From Siphonodentalium dalli (Eukaryota; Mollusca; Scaphopoda; Gadilida; Siphonodentaliidae), in contig CP136066.1 in NCBI GenBank assembly GCA_032622095.1, forward strand, positions 229,216,961 to 229,280,960: DNA of 64,000 nt, in the 5' to 3' direction. The position numbers and the translations under genes were made by a program. Of the stretch, positions 12,801 through 23,107 are shown in pieces (position 1 is the stretch's first letter; each line of letters opens with the position of its first letter). The notes beneath the pieces were generated by a model that ran no database searches, was not told the origin of the DNA, and worked only from the letters and a program-made list of their open reading frames with translations.

Positions 12801-14650
12801 GAAATGCTGGTGTGTGTACCACGGAAACGGACATTACTCAAGGAAAGAAAGGGCTAAATCACAGAAAGGCTTGTGTGTGTACCACGAAAACGGACATTAC
12901 TCCCGGAAAGAAAGGGCTAAATCACAGAAAGGCTGGTGTGTGTACCACGAAAACGGACATTACTCAAGGAAAGAAAGGGCTAAATCACAGAAAGGCTCGT
13001 GTGTGTACCACGAAAACGGACATTACTCAAGGAAAGAAAGGGCTAAATCACAGAAAGGCTGGTGTGTGTGTACCATGAGCACGGACATTACTCAAGGAAA
13101 GAAAGGGCTAAATCGCAGAAAGGCTCGTGTGTGTACCACGATAACGGACATTACTCCCGGAAAGAAAGGGCTAAATCACAGAAAGGCTCGTGTGTGTACC
13201 ACGGAAACGGACATTACTCAAGGAAAGAAAGGGCTAAATCACAGAAAGGCTGGTGTGTGTACCACGAAAACGGACATTACTCAAGGAAAGAAAGGGCTAA
13301 ATCACAGAAAGGCTCGTGTGTGTACCACGAAAACTGACATTACTCAAGGAAAGAATGGTCTAAATCACAGAAAGACTCGTGTGTGTACCACGAAAACGGA
13401 CATTACTCAAGGAAAGAAAGGGCTAAATCACAGAAAGGCTGGTGTGCGTACCAGGAAAATGGACATTACTCAAGGAAAGAAAGGGCTAAATCACAGAAAG
13501 GCCCGTGTGTGTGTACCACGAAAACGGACATTACTCAAGGAAAGAAAGGGCTAAATCACAGAAAGGCTTGTGTGTGTACCACGAAAACGGACATTACTCC
13601 CGGAAAGAAAGGGCTAAATCACAGAAAGGCTGATGTGTGTACCACGAAAACGGACATTACTCAAGGAAAGAAAGGGCTAAATCACAGAAAGGCTCGTGTG
13701 TGTACCACGAAAACGGACATTACTCAAGGAAAGAATGGTCTAAATCACAGAAAGACTCGTGTGTGTACCACGAAAACGGACATTACTCAAGGAAAGAAAG
13801 GGCTAAATCACAGAAAGGCTGGTGTGTGTACCACGAAAATGGACATTACTCAAGGAAAGAAAGGGCTAAATCACAGAAAGGCCCGTGTGTGTGTACCACG
13901 AAAACGGACATTACTCAAGGAAAGAAAGGGCTAAATCACAGAAAGGCTTGTGTGTGTACCACGAAAACGGACATTACTCCCGGAAAGAAAGGGCTAAATC
14001 ACAGAAAGGCTGGTGTGTGTACCACGAAAACGGACATTACTCAAGGAAAGAAAGGGCTAAATCACAGAAAGGCTCGTGTGTGTACCACGAAAACGGACAT
14101 TACTCAAGGAAAGAATGGTCTAAATCACAGAAAGGCTCGTGTGTGTACCACGAAAACGGACATTACTCAAGGAAAGAAAGGGCTAAATCACAGAAATGCT
14201 GGTGTGTGTACCACGAAAATGGACATTACTCAAGGAAAGAAAGGGCTAAATCACAGAAATGCTGGTGTGTGTACCACGAAAACGGACATTACTCAAGGAA
14301 AGAAAGGGCTAATTCACAGAAAGGCTGGTGTGTGTAACCACGGAAACGGACATTACTCAAGGAAAGAAAGGGCTAAATCACAGAAAGGCTGGTGGGTGTA
14401 CCACGAAAACGGACATCACTCAAGGAAAGAAAGGGCAAAATCACACAAAGGCTGGTGTGTGTACCACGAAAACGGACATTACTCAAGGAAAGAAAGGACT
14501 AAATCACAGAAAGGCTCGTGTGTTCCACGAAAACGGACATTACTCAAAGAAAGAAAGGGCTAAATCACAGAAAATCTGGTGTGTGTACCACGAAAACGGA
14601 CAATACTCAAGGAAATAAAGGGCTAAATCACTGAAAGGCTCGTGTGTCAC
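3880..14650. repeat. Very long 63-bp minisatellite (about 170 units)
   Basis: The unit (GGGCTAAATCACAGAAAGGC, then a short GT run, ACCACGAAAACGGACATTAC and TCAAGGAAAGAAA) is repeated for 10.8 kb. Most units are 63 bp, but GT-run slippage makes 65-bp and longer variants. Because 63 is a multiple of three, two forward frames are open in every unit (one reads YHENGHYSRKE, the other CTTKTDITQGKK). The third has a TAA in GGCTAA. Each 2-bp slippage shifts the frame and ends the open stretch, so the many overlapping ORFs of 60-480 codons are a by-product of unit length. Recurrent variant positions are C/G/T after GGCT, CAAGG versus CCCGG, and GGGCT versus GGGTT. Confidence 0.97.
7013..12500. repeat. 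Higher-order tandem duplication inside the 63-bp minisatellite
   Basis: Variant strings at 7013-7900 recur almost unchanged 2,741 bp later, and those at 7905-9700 recur 2,804 bp later. The 63-bp change in offset is exactly one inserted unit, near 10600-10670. The block at about 7013-9753 was therefore duplicated as a whole. A smaller higher-order period of about 380 bp (six units) is visible at 13504-13884. Variant order around 5040-5470 also resembles 7331-7760, which indicates several rounds of block duplication. Confidence 0.85.
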
Positions 14651-14683
14651 GTGACATTACTCAAGGGATACATATTTAATTAT

Positions 14684-14778
14684 TTACAACTGATTCCCTT
14701 CTCTTCTGCTGGCGAGTTCATCCGGAGTAAGTTTTATGTCAAGTTCGATTATGTCGTCGGGCTCACCATCCATCAATC
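14684..14778 (-). CDS. Candidate terminal coding exon of an unidentified host gene
   Basis: On the minus strand a polypyrimidine tract ending in TTTTTTTCAG is followed by 95 nt open to a TAA stop at 14686-14684. The peptide is acidic then mixed (contains DGEPDDIIELDIKLTPDELAS). The first two bases complete a codon from an upstream exon. The acceptor and the protein-like composition support a real last exon. The family is not recognised and no upstream exon was found; a 2.2-kb palindromic element lies immediately upstream at 14886-17127 and could sit in the preceding intron. The stop lies only about 35 bp from the edge of the big minisatellite, which would lie in or just beyond the 3' UTR. Confidence 0.4.
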
Positions 14779-14885
14779 CTGAAAAAAAAACAATGTGCGA
14801 CCAATTACATGAGTTGAATTGCACCTGAAAGCAAACCAATTCAATCCATAAAATGTGTGGATTCTACTTTTAAAGATTAAAGTTA

Positions 14886-17127
14886 TAGTCCAGTGCATTT
14901 ATGAGAATAAAGTGCCAAACCTCAAATGAATTGCAACACAACGTTTCTAAGCAGGAATAAGTCTATTAACCAATTATAAACAACATACTAAAAATCAAAA
15001 AGGATCAAGAAAGGCGAATTGATAAATTTTGTGACATAAATTTAGTACAACACCCATTTTATAGCTTTTCAAGGATGTTAATAAAAAACTTCATTTCACA
15101 TGTCCTTCCATTTATATATCCATTTTTAGAACACAATCCTAATTACAGAACAGAAAACATTTCCATATACGTTGAGAATTTGTCAATTTATGTGCCTCCA
15201 AAATTGGGAGTTTGTCTAATTTTGGAGCCTCAATTTCTTAAGAATTAGCCAAAATCCACATTTTATGGTCTAGTATTTTAAAAACTAGAGAACAATGAAG
15301 GGATATCTTACTGTTGTATTAGTTGCCTCACTATACTGTGCACAAAAAATGATTACTTTATGCATCTATGATCGAGAAGACAAAAATATGGACAAATATG
15401 GACAAATTGCCTTGTGACACAGAACTGGTGTGATGAAATACCATATGTGAGGTCATACAACTCAATAAATTGATATCCATATGCCCTGTATTTCTCATAA
15501 CCTCTTACGTATACTAGGTTAAATACACTGTGCTGGAATTCTTAAACATATATGTGCCATAATCAACTTATGGCCCTATGAATCATTTGTATTGACTCTT
15601 TTCCAAAAATGGCATTTTGGACTGTTTTGTGGGTGTGTTTTCTATTTTATAGTTTTTTGTTTTGCACAAATAGTAAACAACAATGAACACAAGTAGTGTT
15701 TAATGTGTAAAATAATTTGAACGTTCCTCCAGTGTTGGAAAAAATAGGATTACATTGGTTATGCCAATCAACAGTCATTGGATTTCACATATTTTCAAGA
15801 AACTGACTCCAAATTTGAATGTTGATAATGGGGTAGGTGAAATCACAAAGGCTATGATCTTGTCACCATATTCTAGTCATTGGAGACAAAGGATCGTTTT
15901 ATTCCAGTTTGTGCAGATTATTCCTGCATGGTAAACAGTTTGTACTTTAATAATTGGTGGATGTTTATTTATAACTTTATCAGCATGTTATATAGAACCA
16001 GCCCGAAATATTGATTCGCCGTTGAGTTACAACAAAAAGGATCGTAGCTCTAAATATGAGCATCAAAACAGGAAGCAGTATACTCTGTATGAAAGAATAA
16101 GGTTTGTATGAGCTGGTGATGGTAAAGTTTTATGCATCAAGGTCCATATTTTCTAGATTTTGTCAATATGATTTCCCCTACCCCATTTTTCAGATATTCA
16201 AATTTGGCATCAGTTTCCAGAAAAATTAGTGAAATTCAGTGACATTCATTGACATATCCAATATAAGGCATATATTTCAGCACTAAATTGTTTCAGGGGG
16301 AAAGTTCAAATGATCTTGCACATTAAACATACATTGTTTTTACTATTTATACACAAAAATCTTTAGAAATGAACAAAAAATGCCCCAAAATGACATTTTT
16401 AGATGAGTAAATTCTAAAGATTCATAGGGCCATAATTTGATTTTTTAGCCCATGATTTGGGAAATTAATTTACAATGTGTTTAACAATGTATACTTAAGT
16501 GGTTATGAGAAGGACAGGGAAAACGGATATATAATTGTTGAGTTGTATGACATCAAATATGCTATTTCATCACGCCTGTTCTGGACCACAGGCAAATTTG
16601 GCTAAGTCCATACAATGTGGAACACACATTTTGTTTAAGAATATTTTTGTTCTCTCAATCATAGATGCATAAAGAAATCATATTTTGTGCACAACCTAGA
16701 GAGGAAATGATTAAGCAACAAAGAATCCCTTCATTTGTCATTATTTTTTAAAATACAAGACCATAAAAAAATGCATTTTAACTAATTTTGAGAAATTGAG
16801 GCTCCGAAATTAGATAAACTCCAAATTTTGGAGGCACATAACTCTAAAAATACTCAACGAATCTAGGAAAGGTTTTCTGTTCTGTAATCAGGGTTGTGCA
16901 AAATGGATATATAAATGGAAGGACATGTGAAATGAAGTTTTTTATAAACATCCTTAAAAAGCTATAAAATGAGTATTTTACCAAATGTATTTCACAAAAT
17001 TCATCAATTTCGCCTTTCTTGATTCTCTTTGATTTTTAGTATATTGTTTATGATGGGTTAAAGTGTTCCCACTGAGAAACTTTGTGTTGCAATTAGTTTG
17101 AGGTGAAACCATAAATGCACTGGACTA
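14886..17127. mobile_element. 2.24-kb giant imperfect palindrome (foldback element)
   Basis: The ends are inverted (TAGTCCAGTGCATTTATG at 14886 and its complement ending at 17127). Inverted similarity continues almost to the centre near 16007: matching arms include 15111-15131 with 16906-16930, 15430-15470 with 16540-16580, and 15790-15830 with 16200-16245. The two arms of about 1.1 kb together make the whole element. No open reading frame of note is inside, so it is non-autonomous. Short TA-containing flanks are compatible with a TA target, but I cannot fix the superfamily. Confidence 0.85.
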
Positions 17128-17199
17128 TTAGATCAATCATTATTTGTGAAGAGATGGAAAATCACAAAATCTCAAAGAAGCAGCAGACGACATCGAATC

Positions 17200-17858
17200 G
17201 CAGATTTTTAACATGAATTATTTGGTTTTTAACATGGATTATTTGGTTTTTAACATGGATTATTTGGATTTTAGCGGATTATTTGGTTTTTAACATGGAT
17301 TATTTGGTTTTTAACATGGATTATTTGGTTTTTAGCATGGGTTATTTGGTTTTTAACATGGATTATTTGGGTTTTAACAAGGATTATTTGGTTTTTAACA
17401 TGGATTATTTGGTTTTTAGTGGATTATTTGGTTTTTTAGCATGGATTATTTGATTTTTAACATGGATTATTTGGTTTTTAACATGGATTATTTGGTTTTT
17501 AACTTGGATTATTTGGTTTTTAGTGGATAATTTGGTTTTTAGTGGATTATTTGGTTTTTAGCATGGATTATTTGTTTTTTAGCATGGATTATTTGGTTTT
17601 TAGCATAGATTATTTGGTTTTTAACATGGATTATTGGTTTTTAACATGGATTATTTGTTTTTTAGTGGATTATTTGGTTTTTAGCATGGATTATTTGGTT
17701 TTTAGCATGGATTGTTTGGTTTTTAACATGGATTATTTGGTTTTAACATGGATTATTTGGATGTTAACATGGATTATTTGGTTTTTAGCATGGATTATTT
17801 GGTTTTTAACATGGATTATTTGGTTTTTAGCTTGGATTATTTGGTTGTGTCTCAATCG
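17200..17858. repeat. 21-bp minisatellite (GGATTATTTGGTTTTTAACAT)
   Basis: About 31 copies of a 21-bp unit are seen, with AACATGG/AGCATGG/AGTGG variants, some units shortened. The 7-codon period gives an open frame (MDYLVFS-like heptads) in several places, which is a by-product of unit length. Confidence 0.95.
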
Positions 17859-18125
17859 TATGTTGTGGATCGTCATTTAATAATAATTCCAACGTACCTC
17901 TCAACGTGGAAGGAATTACCTAAATATCGCATGGACATATACATAGGTCAAGTTCGAAATTGGGCTCTGACAGAGCTATATCCATATTCGACTTAGAATT
18001 TACTGATTATCTTCTTGTCCTGATAACTTGGAATGTATATTAAAGTTATCCAATAGCCTTCAAATTGAGAATGTTGACTAATGACACGAAGATCAACCAA
18101 CATACCAAAGATTATAAATACATAT
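17859..18125. other. Intergenic spacer
   Basis: No gene or repeat is recognised here. Confidence 0.5.
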
Positions 18126-18285
18126 AGGTTATCACCACCATGTGTGTTTCTGAGATCCGTATTCAAGTCGAGCTGCCTTCTCTGGGCAGTCTATCGACGA
18201 GTCCGTAGGACGAGTCGATAGACAGCCCAGAGAAGGCAGCGAGACTTGAATACGGATCTCGGAAACACACAGGGTGATGATAACC
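18126..18285. repeat. 160-bp long hairpin with structured apex
   Basis: The arms are nearly perfect over about 70 bp (GGTTATCAC... to ...GTGATGATAACC). The apex is CGACGAGTCCGTAGGACGAG: a small GTCC/GGAC stem flanked by CGAG elements. The arms contain the unique string GATCCGTATTCAAGTC. It could be a hairpin MITE or an inverted duplication. Confidence 0.9.
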
Positions 18286-19190
18286 AATTTATCTTACAAT
18301 TCGGACCATAACAATGCAATAAAACTCAATTTAAAACAGGAAATATTTTATTACGCGCAACACACAACGTACACAATATTCTCAGCACGCGACGTTGTGA
18401 TAAGTCAAATTCTGAGAAATTCACGTCACTATTCAAATTCACTTTGGCTGGAATCCGATTCAATGAAGAGGCGACGATATTTTCGTTTCATATGTTCGAC
18501 ATAATTGTCACTTTTAACAGGATAATTGTATTATTTTATGGTGCAATCTCCTTGGATAGTGATAGCGTTGGCGAGAGGCATTGCCGGAGATGACTGTCCA
18601 TTCAGAGTTTTGGTGAATTTTGAACTTTCCGACACTTCGACAATCGATTTCTGACTCGCACTAAAATAACCCATTAAACTTCATTTAGAGGAAATGCACT
18701 AAATCACGGACTTTTCGTAAGTATTGTGTTTTATATCCTTAACATAAGATAAAATTAATTTGATTTTCCATTCTGTATTTTATCGAATAAAAAATGCGTT
18801 CAGTAGCTTTTGATCAAGACCGTACTGAATTACGGGGAATTCCCTACTTCGCTAAAATAGAAATTGTCAAAATAGTCCGTATTCGTGCGCGCTGTTAACA
18901 ATGTGTAAACTTCGTTACTTTTTCGATTTCCAAACATTTTTGGGTGGTTATTTTGAGCTTTTTGGGCCCTGTCTCCACATGTTGTCAACTTTATTGAACT
19001 AATTATTGATTATTTTACATTCGTAGCACACGAGTATATTATTTTACGACATTTAGTAGGTTATTTAAACGTTTTGTTTTGAAAACAAGCCAGTTGTCGA
19101 AACGCACGTGCACCAGCTGTTGCCATCGAAGATATCCTTGTTGCCATCCAGGATACAAGATCGGAAACCGCCTAGGCGTTTTCGCGTGTA
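18286..19190. other. Intergenic stretch without recognisable gene
   Basis: No coding region with family features and no strong repeat. A short direct repeat TTGCCATC/AGGATAC occurs near 19120-19160. Confidence 0.5.
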
Positions 19191-19204
19191 TTTGATGAAA
19201 TATA

Positions 19205-19312
19205 GTTAAATTGTAAGATAAAACAATATAACATCGGGGTTAACGAGTTAGATTGTATATACAACAATATCAAATCGGGGTTCACGAGTTAGATTATATA
19301 TACAACAATATC
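19205..19312. repeat. 41-bp minisatellite, left flank of the Polinton
   Basis: Two and a half copies of a unit contain CACGAGTTAGATTATATAT. The same unit in the same orientation resumes immediately outside the right end of the Polinton (34035-34145) and again at 35130-35405, so the element inserted into a pre-existing array. Confidence 0.9.
19307..19312. repeat. Left 6-bp target site duplication AATATC
   Basis: AATATC directly abuts the left end of the Polinton and is identical to the six bases abutting its right end. A 6-bp duplication is the rule for Polinton integrases. Confidence 0.9.
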
Positions 19313-19442
19313 TGATGATACCGACCCTGTTTGGGGGCAGTCTAGACAGTTTGACCTACATTCTCTGCAGTACTACCGTTGGAGTTTGACCTATATTCTC
19401 CGCCCACGCGTCGGTCTATGATCCCCATTAGCATATTATTAT
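19313..19442. repeat. Polinton left terminal inverted repeat
   Basis: About 130 bp are the inverted complement of 33905-34034, with only a couple of mismatches near the inner end (CATTAGCATATTATTA against GTTTAGCATATTATTA). The repeat contains an internal direct repeat, AGTTTGACCTAYATTCT, twice. Polinton inverted repeats are often several hundred bp, so this is on the short side. Confidence 0.95.
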
Positions 19443-20110
19443 ACGGAAGGGATATTTTTGGCCGGACATGTCCAAACACGTTCGCCGCCCACGCCTGCTC
19501 ACGTCATATACTACGAGTCAATATCGATTTACTATCGACGATGTGCTTCTGTATAAATTATCGATTAAAACGTGTCATGACACAGCCGCGTTCTGCATGC
19601 CAGTCGATTCGCTATAACACGTTCAGACTTGATCCCCCATCTATAAATATATAAACACGTACGGACATGTTTATTATATATAGCTTTTTTCGTCGACCCC
19701 CCTCAGGTATATAAACGGTCGTTTCTCGATGTGATATCATAGATGGCTCAATGAAAATAGATACGACGAGGGACGTTTGATATAATGTGAGTATAAGTAT
19801 ATATTCTATACAAAATTGTTTTGAAATATGCAAATATAACTCTGTGTTTAAAACAACTAGTATATGGTGGTACATTGATAAATTCGCAAACGTGACAGGT
19901 AAACTTTATTTATAATCCCCAGCCTCATAAAATTAATATATACGAAATGTTTTAGTGTTTGCCGTAAAATTTGCGAGTGTATGAACGCACCCCCACGCAT
20001 ACAGTTATAAAATGCGTACATCAAATTATAGTGAATAAAATATATATGTATACTATACCCTTTTTTACACAGAATGGAACTAAATCCGATAAAACATTAA
20101 TCCGTTTATT
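19443..20110. other. Polinton subterminal region without recognised gene
   Basis: About 670 bp of AT-rich DNA. Open frames here (for example 19612-19875 on the minus strand) have no recognisable features and no clear promoter. It may be the 3' flank of the adjacent minus-strand acidic gene. Confidence 0.5.
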
Positions 20111-21390
20111 TTATAAATTGTCAGGGGCGTTGTCCTCGAACGTCCCCTTCACTTTTTTTGTCGGCGGCTCTTCACCCTCGCTGTCCCACGTGCACGAAGT
20201 CATTGTCTTTTCCTCGTCGCTCAGCTCCCAATCGTCCCAATTACTCATTTCGTCTTTTGGCTGGAAACAGAAGAAAAGACGTTCGGATTCAAAAAAAAAT
20301 TATTATACGGATACGAGTGATTAACGAAGGTGTGTCAATCTTGGGTTATCAATATGGTTCCTTACTATGTTAGGGCCAGTTATAATGATATATACTTACA
20401 TCCTCATCGCAAGCATCATCATCATCATCTTCATCTTCTCCATCCTCCCAGTCATCCCACGTGCTCATATCCGCAACGTTCTCACAAGTTCCGTCGTGCT
20501 CCCACTCAATGGTGGTGGTGGGGGACTGAAATAAAAATTAAACATAAAAGTTATCAAGGAAAACCATTCCCTATATTTATAGAGTTGGAAAAAGTGAGTT
20601 ACAAAATTAAAATATTTAATATCGCCGATTTGAAGCGTAATAATTTTTGTCAGTACAATTTTATGAATTCAATTGTGAAAGAAGGCGGTCGATACGACGA
20701 CGTTGGAGTTAAGAATAAATTTTCATTTACCTGGTGTTCAAAAGCCGGTCAAAATTCGTCAGTAAAGTTGCATGAAATTACTTGCGAAAAGTATTGACAC
20801 AATCCACTTTTTATGTTTTTAAAGTTCAAATATATAAGCTGTAATGTGTGTACTTACCGTATCGACATCACTTATTACTCTATCCTTATCCGGGGTAAAT
20901 AATCTTTTTCTGATCTGTAAATAAAAAAACGAGCGCCAATAATTACAAATATTAAGAGCGTGTCATATTAAAACAAAAGATAGGGGGGCGACACAGAATA
21001 GTAAAAAATATAGGCTTTACATGAATATGTTATAAAAATCGTGTTCCAAGTAACTCGTCTTTCATTTAGCCCTCGGGTATAGTAAAGAGCGTTATTAGTT
21101 ACTGTTTTCCCGATATGAAAATAATAAAGAGCGTTTGGGGTTGTGTAATTAAAAACCAATAAAATCGCACCGCTGACAGAATACGAGTATACTATATAAA
21201 TTGTTCGAATTCAAAAACAATACACAAAGAAATCCCTGGTTTCAACAAGTATGAATATTTCTCAAACGAACGCTACTATTGTCTCTAACTAAATATCATG
21301 TTCAATTTAAAATGAAATAAAAGTTATATTTATACATACCATTTCCATCGTGGGTGTCTCGCCGTCACAAAATGCGTTAGGTGTTTCCAT
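20111..21390 (-). CDS. Four-exon gene for a small acidic protein (127 aa), Polinton cargo
   Basis: The exons on the minus strand are 21390-21340, 20914-20858, 20525-20400 and 20260-20111. Donors are GTATGT, GTAAGT and GTAAGT; acceptors end TTTACAG, TTTCAG and TTCCAG. All three introns are phase 0 and the frame stays open to TAA at 20113-20111. Exon 1 starts with METPNAFCDGE. Exon 2 contains RKRLF followed by TPDK, which resembles a cyclin-docking RxL motif next to a CDK-type site (inference). Exons 3 and 4 repeat a W-D-D-W-E motif in very acidic context (DEDDDDD; ELSDEE), and exon 4 has a basic TKKVKG that could be a nuclear signal. A TATA-like TATAATATAAGG lies about 35-45 bp upstream of the start. 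The composition suggests a nuclear acidic transactivator or DNA-mimic type protein. No family is recognised and the function is unknown. Confidence 0.72.
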
Positions 21391-22444
21391 GTCTGTAGTT
21401 TTGTGTCAAGTGAAGAATTTCACCTTATATTATACCCAGTAACGAATCATCGCCACTATGCTTGACCGAAATTCACGTTACAGTATAATTACACCAGATG
21501 TGTGTTTCAACGTTCTGCCCATTTCCGTTCATTGGAATTAGCCGATACACTCGGAGTCATTTTCATTCCGCGACATGTGCGCAGCGGTGTATTAACAGCG
21601 CGTATAGTTTGTAATGTAATATAATTGGCTTATTAGCATACTGCCGGCCTGTCCTATAAAAGGTTAAATAACCGCCATGCTTAATTAAATAACGCATTAT
21701 TTGGGGAGGGAAGACAGATGTCTACTTTTAAACTTGACAGATATAACACGGTTTTGAATATTGGCAGTCAAATTCCTACGTCGCCCTATTATAAAGAGGG
21801 TCCACGTTTCCGACCAATAAATTCACAATTTGGAGAATTTGTAATCTTTTTCGGCGATGTATCGTGTAAATGATAGTGATGGCCTACGGTACTCGTTCAG
21901 TTCTGAAATGAACTAAATTGTTTAAACAGTTCTTCGGGGTAATCTTTAAAATGAGTGTTCGCGAGTATATACATTATTTCCATGGGGGTAAAATAGAGGG
22001 ATCCCACTAATTGGCAAAATAAATTAAAAAACTTAATATCTCGTCTTAACCGACCACAAACGATAGTCCCCTTCTGTCTGAAAAATAATCTGAAAACGAC
22101 TCGTCCGTACCTCTCTCCGCCTCGGAGATAGGCTATTTTGAAATATCTATGACGTCATTAAATCCGCACGTGCAATGGACATAATATGCCTTATCTAGAG
22201 TTCTAGAAGTCGGATCTTGACGCGGTTTTCACCATGTAGGAAGGTTCGACGTCGCCGTCAATAAAATAAATAAAAATAGAGATCTTTCGATAATTCACCA
22301 AAACATTTAAACATGAATAATCGTCGCACACACACACACACCCTCCCCCAACGCGGAGTATATGTCCGAAATAATTGAGAATAACATGGTATAAGTTAAT
22401 ATTTTATTTACGATGAAAATAAGTATTCCTCACACGGGCAAAGT
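21391..22444. other. Polinton intergenic region between two minus-strand genes
   Basis: There is no coding region that I can support. It contains the promoter of the acidic gene (TATA-like box at 21423-21434) and a short CA run at about 22326-22344. The remainder is featureless apart from a CGTCCGTACCTCTCTCCGCC stretch near 22102. Confidence 0.5.
21423..21434 (-). promoter_or_regulatory. TATA-like box upstream of the acidic gene
   Basis: The minus strand reads TATAATATAAGG, about 35-45 bp before the ATG at 21390, which leaves room for a very short leader. Position and sequence fit a core promoter. Confidence 0.45.
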
Positions 22445-22957
22445 TCAATAATCACGTTGAGTGTAAAATCCATAACCTCCAGGATTGCATTCTGTACACG
22501 CTAACGCTTCCATCTGTCCATCGTGCGTTAAATAACAAGCTTTCACATTCTTTAATTCAGGTAAAACATGATTAACGGCGTCAATGTGTTTAAACAAGAC
22601 ATCAAATTCCTGTTGGTTAATCGTACAGCCTTTCTTCGTGGGGTGCAAATGTTCAGAGTCCTTCGGGGTGAAATACTGGCGTAAGTGTACTACACCTTTA
22701 TTGTGGTCTAAAACCGCATGTAGATTATGTCCCAGATGTACTTTATCCATAGGACTCCTGGATACTAAATGTTCACCAATGGACTTTATATTTTCAGTCA
22801 GACATTGCCATCTTTGTAAGCTCATACGAGCCCCGAATGTCGTAGGGATTTTGCCTTCTTTCCATATTCGTAAGTCAACGTATTTCCGGTCCTCATATTC
22901 ACCGACTGTGAGAAATCGGTCCCTCCCTAAATTTTTGACGAGAATCTTAGAATCCAT
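22445..22957 (-). CDS. Tandem PC4/SUB1-like protein (170 aa)
   Basis: Two consecutive segments resemble the transcriptional coactivator p15/PC4 (SUB1) DNA-binding fold. Residues 13-60 run from a R-F-L-T-V-G-E-Y strand through K-Y-V-D-L-R-I-W to the helix MSLQRWQCLTENI. Residues 76-125 repeat this as HNLHAVLD...VVHLRQYF, then PTKKGCTINQQEFDVLFKHI. In PC4 the strand-turn-strand followed by PxxKGIxL...QWxxL binds single-stranded and melted DNA and assists RNA polymerase II initiation. A role in element transcription or in single-strand binding during protein-primed replication is inferred. The C-terminal 45 residues carry C-x-x-C (ACTECNPGG) of unknown role. The start is the only ATG near a TATA box (23013-23021). 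The gene diverges from the polymerase. Confidence 0.72.
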   Translation of the reverse strand: MDSKILVKNLGRDRFLTVGEYEDRKYVDLRIWKEGKIPTTFGARMSLQRWQCLTENIKSIGEHLVSRSPMDKVHLGHNLHAVLDHNKGVVHLRQYFTPKDSEHLHPTKKGCTINQQEFDVLFKHIDAVNHVLPELKNVKACYLTHDGQMEALACTECNPGGYGFYTQRDY

Positions 22958-23012
22958 GATCCTTTCTTAATGAAAATTTAGCTGCGAATGAGTTAGTACA
23001 TCGAATCACCGT

Positions 23013-23021
23013 CTTTTTATA
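23013..23021 (-). promoter_or_regulatory. TATA box of the PC4-like gene
   Basis: TATAAAAAG on the minus strand lies 56 bp before the ATG at 22957, which predicts a start site near 22985 and a leader of about 30 nt. Confidence 0.55.
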
Positions 23022-23107
23022 TGATGGGTGACGTTGAAAAAATGAAATAGACCAATCGAGTAGCGCCTACGGCGGAGCCATTAATAATTAATGCCCGCCC
23101 CTTTTTT

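Noticed and set aside
3839-14618. Dozens of long repetitive plus-strand ORFs (KERAKSQKG and CTTKTDITQGKK types)
   Set aside because: They follow from a 63-bp unit without stops in two frames. They overlap one another in different frames and end wherever the GT run changes length. No start context, splice site or non-repetitive domain accompanies them.
3880-14650. CRISPR-like array
   Set aside because: There are no unique spacers between repeats; the units are contiguous, and the surroundings are eukaryotic.
17542-17996. Hydrophobic MDYLVFS heptad ORFs
   Set aside because: By-product of the 21-bp minisatellite.
18185-18230. Hammerhead ribozyme at the apex of the 18.1-kb hairpin (CGACGAGTCCGTAGGACGAG)
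   Set aside because: It resembles the stem II region, but the core should read CTGANGA and GAAA. Here it reads TCGACGA and GAGT, and no cleavage-site stem is evident.
19379-19654. ORF starting MEFDLYSPPTRRSM, mirrored at 33714-33968
   Set aside because: Both copies simply translate the Polinton inverted repeat outward; they diverge immediately beyond it.
20158-20797. Plus-strand ORFs with His-rich and basic segments
   Set aside because: They are antisense to exons 3 and 4 of the spliced acidic gene, which has far better support.
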